DNA from: Candidatus Eiseniibacteriota bacterium
Lineage (GTDB): Bacteria; Arandabacterota; Arandabacteria; JAGLYR01
NCBI GenBank assembly: GCA_023132135.1
Contig: JAGLYR010000263.1
Coordinates: 1 to 12,611, forward strand
Length of the DNA: 12,611 nucleotides
Reading direction: 5' to 3'
The notes beneath the pieces were generated by a model. That model was not told the DNA's origin. It saw nothing but the letters and a program-made list of their open reading frames with translations, and made no database searches. Positions 9,247 to 12,611 of the stretch are shown piece after piece; position 1 is the stretch's first letter; every line of letters begins with the position of its first letter. The translations under genes and the position numbers were made by a program.

Positions 9247-10299
9247 ATGAAGCACTTCATCCCTTTTTTCATTCTGGGTGGGTCCATGCTATGTGGTGCG
9301 TTCCCGACGGAGGGGCAGAAGGGTGCGATCTTTGACGCTTCTCCGGCCAGGTACGAGCGTGATGCAGCGTTCGGACGGTATGGCTTCCGGGGATTGGTCT
9401 CCACAGTTGTGGTGGAAAGTGCTCTGCTCGAGCGAGTAAAGGGCAACTGGGTCGAGACTCACAGAGAGTGGGTAGAGACTATCCGGTTCGACATGCAAGG
9501 AAGGCGCACCGAATTGGATCGGGAGGAATGCAGGTGGATGTACGAGTGGGACTCGACTGCCAGAGCAAACCGGGCGAGGATCGTCGAGAAGCCTGAGATG
9601 ACCGCAGGGGGTGAGCAAGTGACCCGGCATGATCAGCTCGGGAGAGTTACGGAGATCTTGTCCTATTACAGTGGCCAGATGACGATGAGAAAAACTTTCA
9701 CGTATGATTCGAGCGGAAAGCGAGTGAGTCAGCTTTTGGATGAGTATCCGGAAAGCGAGAAGGGATTTCTGTGGAAGGACGTGCTCTCGTATGGGGAGGA
9801 TGGATCTCTCGCCAACGTGACGCATCTATTCTTCGACTCCGAGAGCTCGACGTGGATCTCTACAGGTAAGGACGAGTACATCTACGATGGGTTTGGCAAC
9901 TTGATGAAGACGATTACCCACAAGCCCCGCAGTCTGGTGCTATCTGTGTACACTTACGACCGGTGGGGAAACGAAACGGGATACGCGCGATTCGAGTCTG
10001 AACAGCACATGCTAGTGGACCGGGCGTCAAAGAGGAGATTTTTCTACTACGAGTACGATAGTGAGGGGAACTGGACGAAGAAAACTCAATTCGTTAGCCT
10101 CCACGAGGGGCCGATGAAACCAAATAGGTTCCACGGAGTCTTTCACCGCACAGTTGATTACTACTCCGAGGAGGAAGTCCTCCAAGACAGTGGGATCGAG
10201 GAGGTCAACATAGATGGTGACAATCCCGAGGTGAACAGTGGTTGGAGGTCGCGCAAAACCGACTGGCGATCCCCAAATGATGATGGCCCTACGGATTAG
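9247..10299 (+). CDS. Secreted YD-repeat (RHS-like) protein
   Basis: The 350-aa protein has a probable signal peptide (residues 1 to about 23, MKHFIPFFILGGSMLCGAFP then TEGQ). About seven degenerate YD-type units follow: FDMQGRRTE near 81, HDQLGRVTEIL near 128, FTYDSSGKRVSQLL near 151, SYGEDGSLANVT near 181, YIYDGFGNLMKTI near 211, YTYDRWGNETGYA near 235 and YEYDSEGNWTKKT near 268. YD repeats in RHS/Tc proteins form beta-sheet shells that bind carbohydrate or encase toxins. This protein is far too short for a shell and has no RHS core motif or C-terminal toxin. It more likely belongs to the small periplasmic or surface YD-like proteins of FCB bacteria. The ATG has GGGGAG 6 nt upstream. It lies 216 nt beyond hsdR, so it is probably a separate transcription unit. 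The function is unknown. Confidence 0.85.
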   Translation: MKHFIPFFILGGSMLCGAFPTEGQKGAIFDASPARYERDAAFGRYGFRGLVSTVVVESALLERVKGNWVETHREWVETIRFDMQGRRTELDREECRWMYEWDSTARANRARIVEKPEMTAGGEQVTRHDQLGRVTEILSYYSGQMTMRKTFTYDSSGKRVSQLLDEYPESEKGFLWKDVLSYGEDGSLANVTHLFFDSESSTWISTGKDEYIYDGFGNLMKTITHKPRSLVLSVYTYDRWGNETGYARFESEQHMLVDRASKRRFFYYEYDSEGNWTKKTQFVSLHEGPMKPNRFHGVFHRTVDYYSEEEVLQDSGIEEVNIDGDNPEVNSGWRSRKTDWRSPNDDGPTD

Positions 10300-10460
10300 C
10301 GGCCAACTGTCCCCAGATGTTCGTCACCCAGCTGATACCTGGCGATGCGTGTGCTGCTGGGGTCAGGTCCTGCAATGCAACAAAACCGAACGTAAGTATT
10401 GGAATAGCAGAGGTTGACAGATCTTCTCCGAGTACCTCCGGCACCGCGCCGGTCTGGCCT
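10300..10460. repeat. Intergenic REP-like fragments
   Basis: Two short segments look like pieces of dispersed intergenic repeats. ACTGTCCCCAG at 10306-10316 occurs in reverse complement at 12150-12160. At 10357-10386 lies CTGGGGTCAGGTCCTGCAAT followed by GCAACAAAACC. From memory, its reverse complement (TTGCAGGACCTGACCCC) resembles sequences often seen near REP-associated (RAYT/IS200-type) transposases. No transposase gene is present here. Confidence 0.3.
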
Positions 10461-10488
10461 TGTGGCCGGCGCAGGACTTTGCTATCAT
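10460..10488 (+). promoter_or_regulatory. Promoter of the FlgD-like-domain gene
   Basis: TTGTGG at 10460-10465 and TATCAT at 10483-10488 are 17 nt apart, and TGC immediately before TATCAT makes an extended -10. Transcription would start near 10495, about 65 nt before the chosen ATG at 10561. Confidence 0.5.
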
Positions 10489-10560
10489 AGGGATTGGAGA
10501 CGATGCAGATTCCCGCCTCGCGGAATAGCCTCGTCACCGATCCTCCCCGGGAGAAGCGTG

Positions 10561-11277
10561 ATGAAACGCCGAACCCTGACAAGTGCAATCTTTTTCTCCA
10601 TCCTCGGCAGTCTGTTGACTCCATTGCCTGCTGACTCTAACCTCGAATCCGTTGAGCTGCTTCCAGCAAGACCGACGGTCGTGGATTCGCTGCGGGTCTT
10701 GGTTCACGGTTTCCTGTACGATGGCTGTTGGAATCTTCCGTCTTTCGAGTTCTGTGATCACGGGGTCTGCGCATTTCCCGAATCCACCGGTGTCTCCGAT
10801 CACACGCTCTACATACATATCCTCGCAGTTGACTTCTGGCATGCGGGGGCCGCTTGCTGGGATGTGTGGACCGACTATGTGTGCAGCCACAACTTCGGCC
10901 CGCTCCCGCCAGGGCACTACTCGGTGATCGTTACCGAGCATCACGAATCGTTGCGAGATCCTGACCCAGAGGTGTTGACCACCGAGTTCGATGTCATCGC
11001 CTACGCCCTTCTTCAGAACATGCCGAATCCCTTCAATCCAGCCACAAGAATTCGGTACGTCCTCCCTCGAATGGGTCTAGTGGATCTACGAGTCTGGGAT
11101 GCGGGGGGGCACCTGGTCCGGACGCTTGTTCGATCTCAGCAGTCCGCCGGATGGAATGAAGTCACGTGGTTGGGGGATGACAACAACGGTAACCCGGTTG
11201 CCAGCGGTATCTACTTCTACCGGCTTGGGGTGGATGGCAGGGATTGGCAGACGCGGAAGATGGTGCTCCTTCGATAG
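10561..11277 (+). CDS. Secreted protein with C-terminal FlgD-Ig-like / type IX-style sorting domain
   Basis: The 238-aa protein starts at ATG 10561, behind GGGAG 7 nt upstream. A longer TTG-started frame from 10414 is unlikely, because it would bury the signal peptide (MKRRTLTSAIFFSILGSLLT). Residues ~27-147 form an unrecognised beta-rich domain with five cysteines (C56, C65, C70, C99, C108), which may form disulphides outside the cytoplasm. Residues ~149-238 match the FlgD-Ig-like / T9SS type A-like C-terminal domain: LLQNMPNPFNPATRIRY, VDLRVWDAGGHLVRTL, the glycine- and asparagine-rich turn WLGDDNNGNPVASG, then IYFYRL and a terminal KMVLLR. In FCB-group bacteria this domain marks proteins for secretion or surface attachment. 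The substrate or role is not visible. It has its own promoter. Confidence 0.88.
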   Translation: MKRRTLTSAIFFSILGSLLTPLPADSNLESVELLPARPTVVDSLRVLVHGFLYDGCWNLPSFEFCDHGVCAFPESTGVSDHTLYIHILAVDFWHAGAACWDVWTDYVCSHNFGPLPPGHYSVIVTEHHESLRDPDPEVLTTEFDVIAYALLQNMPNPFNPATRIRYVLPRMGLVDLRVWDAGGHLVRTLVRSQQSAGWNEVTWLGDDNNGNPVASGIYFYRLGVDGRDWQTRKMVLLR

Positions 11278-11337
11278 TATCATATGACCCTTAGAGGGCG
11301 TCGGTATTTCGATTTTCCTCACCTATGTTTGACCCTC

Positions 11338-11366
11338 TTGACACTGCCCCTTGCCCGTTGTATGCT
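11338..11366 (+). promoter_or_regulatory. Strong sigma70-type promoter for the uORF-lipoprotein unit
   Basis: A perfect TTGACA (11338-11343) is followed after exactly 17 nt by TATGCT (11361-11366). Transcription would start near 11373, almost on top of the Shine-Dalgarno TAGGAGGTG at 11374-11382. The leader is therefore very short. Confidence 0.8.
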
Positions 11367-11386
11367 TGGTGCGTAGGAGGTGCCCC

Positions 11387-11452
11387 ATGTTCACTGTGTT
11401 CCGTCCTGGATGGCTTCCGAGCGCACTGGCATTTCTGGTCTTTGCTTCCTGA
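11387..11452 (+). CDS. 21-codon hydrophobic leader ORF (uORF)
   Basis: An ATG 6 nt after a near-perfect Shine-Dalgarno (TAGGAGGTG) opens a 21-residue frame that reads MFTVFRPGWLPS followed by a short hydrophobic tail, ending in TGA at 11450-11452. The lipoprotein ATG at 11462 is in the same frame, 3 codons past this stop, and its own Shine-Dalgarno (GAGGTGAT) overlaps the uORF stop. This predicts translational coupling. Alternatives are the stump of an older signal peptide or a gene with a premature stop. The strong promoter and ribosome site argue that ribosomes do load here. Confidence 0.5.
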   Translation: MFTVFRPGWLPSALAFLVFAS

Positions 11453-11461
11453 GGTGATGTC

Positions 11462-12112
11462 ATGAATCCCATTGTGTCAGGACGTTTGTTCCTCCCGGTG
11501 CTCGTGGGCGGGTTGCTTGTGCTTGCCGGTTGCTCGGAGGACGCGACCAAGCCGGAGCCGCCCGGGCCCGAACCTCATGCCCGTTCAACGCTGGCGGGCA
11601 CCATCGAGTACTTTGCCCAGGCGCATGAGAACAGGGATCTTGAGGCCTACGGAGAGTGCCTCGTCTCTGACTACACGTTCTGGTTTCCCGAGGATGACTA
11701 CGCGCACCCCACTTGGGGTTGGAGCTTGGCCATAGACCTCACCGAGGATTTGGATGTCATGGATGGGATGTTTGCGGCTGAGTGCGTGATGGACATCCGC
11801 ATGACTTTGACGAACTACGTTGCGATCCCGGACTCCTTGGATTTCTACGTGGCAGAAGAGGTAATCGGTGTCGACACAGTCACTGTCTTCTGGGCTCTTT
11901 TCGGCGTCGACCTGCACGTCGTCGAGGAGACGCAGGATCAGGAGATTGACCACTGGGTCGACGGCCGGGCCAACATCTATCTTCGGGAAGATCCGAACGC
12001 CAACGATCTCTGGACCATCTGGAAGATCGAGGATCTGGGCAACGATCATAAGAGTATGGCCGCCACCGAATCCACCACGTGGTCGGGCGTAAAGGAGATG
12101 TACCGGAAGTGA
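11462..12112 (+). CDS. Predicted lipoprotein with NTF2/SnoaL-like fold
   Basis: The 216-aa protein opens with a lipoprotein signal peptide: hydrophobic core LFLPVLVGGLLVLAGC with lipobox LAGC and lipidated C24. A proline-rich spacer (KPEPPGPEP) follows. Residues ~45-200 look like an NTF2/SnoaL-type domain: a first helix STLAGTIEYFAQAHENRDLEAYGECL, then DYTFWFPEDD, then strands ending in WTIWKIEDLG, typical of the last strand of this cone-shaped fold. Such lipoproteins are common in Eisenbacteria-like genomes. The family binds varied small ligands, and no substrate can be named here. The ATG has GAGGTGAT upstream. It is preceded by a strong promoter and a coupled uORF and is followed by a strong hairpin at 12131-12156. 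Confidence 0.85.
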   Translation: MNPIVSGRLFLPVLVGGLLVLAGCSEDATKPEPPGPEPHARSTLAGTIEYFAQAHENRDLEAYGECLVSDYTFWFPEDDYAHPTWGWSLAIDLTEDLDVMDGMFAAECVMDIRMTLTNYVAIPDSLDFYVAEEVIGVDTVTVFWALFGVDLHVVEETQDQEIDHWVDGRANIYLREDPNANDLWTIWKIEDLGNDHKSMAATESTTWSGVKEMYRK

Positions 12113-12130
12113 GGTTCTCGTCCGTGGCGC

Positions 12131-12156
12131 TCTCCAGCCGGCTGGCCGGCTGGGGA
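12131..12156 (+). terminator. Strong GC hairpin after the lipoprotein gene
   Basis: The arms at 12131-12141 and 12146-12156 pair over 11 bp with one G-U, around a CTGG loop; the core CCAGCCGG/CCGGCTGG is perfect. No T-run follows, so this is at best a non-canonical terminator or an mRNA 3' stabiliser. It may also be part of a REP-like repeat, since CTGGGGACAGT at its 3' edge recurs inverted at 10306-10316. Confidence 0.4.
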
Positions 12157-12170
12157 CAGTATACCAATTT

Positions 12171-12286
12171 CAGAAGGTGTCATCGCAAGACCTGAGCTGA
12201 AAGCGGAAAACGTGCGCGAGCCGTGAGGCCGGCGATCACGTTTCCCCCTATTGCCCATTTCCCATTTCCTATTACCTATTCCCCCG
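12171..12286 (+). repeat. Long direct repeat, copy 2
   Basis: This is the second copy of the 403-516 repeat, in the same orientation and about 89% identical. The hairpin arms lie at 12205-12214 and 12237-12246. The G-U pair of copy 1 is a T-A pair here, while one A-T pair is lost to A-C. The heptad tract (12247-12281) holds five full 7-nt units; in copy 1 the fourth unit lacks 2 nt. It starts 15 nt after the hairpin at 12131-12156 and ends ~175 nt before a tRNA gene. Confidence 0.85.
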
Positions 12287-12304
12287 CGCTCAAGCGCTTC
12301 AAGT

Positions 12305-12335
12305 ACGGACAGGCCAGCGGCGCCCGGCTGTCCGT
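12305..12335. repeat. Perfect 8-bp inverted repeat
   Basis: ACGGACAG at 12305-12312 is the reverse complement of CTGTCCGT at 12328-12335, with a 15-nt GC-rich loop. It lies between the long repeat and the tRNA promoter. It could be a terminator-like hairpin without a T-run, or a protein-binding site. Confidence 0.4.
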
Positions 12336-12359
12336 GCCGCGGTCGAATTCACAAAAGGC

Positions 12360-12414
12360 TTGACCTGCAGCGAAGCCAATTCTATCTTGCAATTGAAGGG
12401 CAATCTGCCATAAT
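12360..12414 (+). promoter_or_regulatory. Promoter region of the tRNA transcript
   Basis: TTGACC (12360-12365) and TATCTT (12383-12388) are separated by exactly 17 nt. A second pair, TTGCAA (12387-12392) and CATAAT (12409-12414) with a 16-nt spacer, lies just downstream. Either or both could drive the tRNAs. A hairpin (TTCCCC at 12421-12426 with GGGGAA at 12447-12452) lies in the leader before the first tRNA. Confidence 0.55.
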
Positions 12415-12462
12415 GAAAAATTCCCCGTTGCGGCAGGCGGGTAGCGGGGGAAAAGGGCAAGT

Positions 12463-12535
12463 GGGCCCATAGCTCAGTGGTTAGAGCCGCCGGCTCATAA
12501 CCGGAAGGTCCTTGGTTCAAACCCAAGTGGGCCCA
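12463..12535 (+). tRNA. tRNA with anticodon CAU (Met elongator or Ile2)
   Basis: A full cloverleaf is visible. The acceptor stem is GGGCCCA with TGGGCCC, the D stem GCTC/GAGC, and the anticodon loop CTCATAA with CAT at 12496-12498. The T arm is CTTGG-TTCAAAC-CCAAG. One anticodon-stem pair (G-A at the base) is mismatched. The discriminator A is followed by CCCCA, so the CCA end is not clearly encoded. CAU is shared by elongator Met and by Ile2 (lysidine-modified). The overall pattern recalls Ile2, but this cannot be settled by eye. Confidence 0.94.
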
Positions 12536-12565
12536 CCCCATAGCGGTATGGTGAAGGGGTACCGT

Positions 12566-12611
12566 GGGCGATTAGCTCAGTGGTTTAGAGCGCCCGCCTC
12601 ACACGCGGGAG
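12566..12611 (+). tRNA. tRNA-Val(CAC), 3' end cut by the window
   Basis: The 5' part of a tRNA is seen: acceptor strand GGGCGAT, D stem GCTC/GAGC, anticodon stem CCCGC/GCGGG around CTCACAC with anticodon CAC at 12600-12602. The variable loop, T arm and 3' acceptor lie beyond the edge. It starts 30 nt after the preceding tRNA, so the two are probably co-transcribed. Confidence 0.88.

Noticed and set aside
10414-10560. N-terminal extension of the FlgD-domain protein from TTG 10414
   Set aside because: It would start upstream of the best promoter -10 and place the signal peptide 49 residues inside the protein. ATG 10561 has a good Shine-Dalgarno.
10503-10634. 43-codon ORF with GGAG upstream, overlapping the start of the FlgD-domain gene
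   Set aside because: It is out of frame with the real gene, its composition is not protein-like, and the GGAG would lie at the very 5' end of the predicted transcript.
12299-12541. 80-codon minus-strand frame with LGLNQGPSGYEPAALTTELW
   Set aside because: This is the well-known false protein produced by translating the reverse strand of a tRNA gene; it covers the CAU tRNA.

Overview
The window is bacterial chromosomal DNA of fairly high GC content (judged by eye). It probably comes from an uncultured member of the FCB superphylum (Eisenbacteria- or Latescibacteria-like). The main clue is a secreted protein ending in a FlgD-Ig-like / type IX-style C-terminal domain with the NMPNPFNPATRIRY opening. 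A second clue is a lipoprotein with an LAGC lipobox. The phylum assignment is inference; the bacterial origin is secure from the Shine-Dalgarno sites, tRNAs and gene families.

Layout. Positions 1-685 hold no convincing gene, but carry copy 1 of a ~115-bp repeat (403-516) and candidate promoters. Positions 686-9030 form one tightly overlapped plus-strand operon encoding a type I restriction-modification system: hsdM (686-2275), hsdS (2265-3590, TTG start), an unrecognised 599-aa protein with a predicted PD-(D/E)xK nuclease-like domain (3590-5389), and hsdR (5386-9030). A 52-codon ORF (9027-9185) overlaps the hsdR stop in the same ATGA fashion. Then come three separate envelope or secreted proteins: a YD-repeat protein (9247-10299), a FlgD-like-domain secreted protein (10561-11277), and an NTF2-like lipoprotein (11462-12112) preceded by a 21-codon hydrophobic uORF. 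The right end has copy 2 of the repeat (12171-12286), a tRNA promoter region, a tRNA with anticodon CAU (12463-12535) and the start of a tRNA-Val(CAC) cut by the window edge.

How the genes work together. HsdM and HsdS would form the site-specific N6-adenine methyltransferase. HsdR supplies the translocase and nuclease for unmethylated DNA. Two features set this operon apart. First, HsdR carries about 170 extra C-terminal residues that look like a complete LexA/UmuD-type S24 self-cleavage domain, with an Ala-Gly candidate scissile bond, a GESM serine and an IKRY lysine. Second, the gene between hsdS and hsdR encodes a possible second nuclease joined to an N-terminal alpha/beta domain by a coiled coil. 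The working hypothesis is a type I system whose restriction subunit can be inactivated or released by regulated autoproteolysis, for example on DNA damage, and which uses an accessory nuclease or sensor. The ~89% identical direct repeats and the tRNA pair hint at island-like boundaries, but no intact integrase or transposase is visible.
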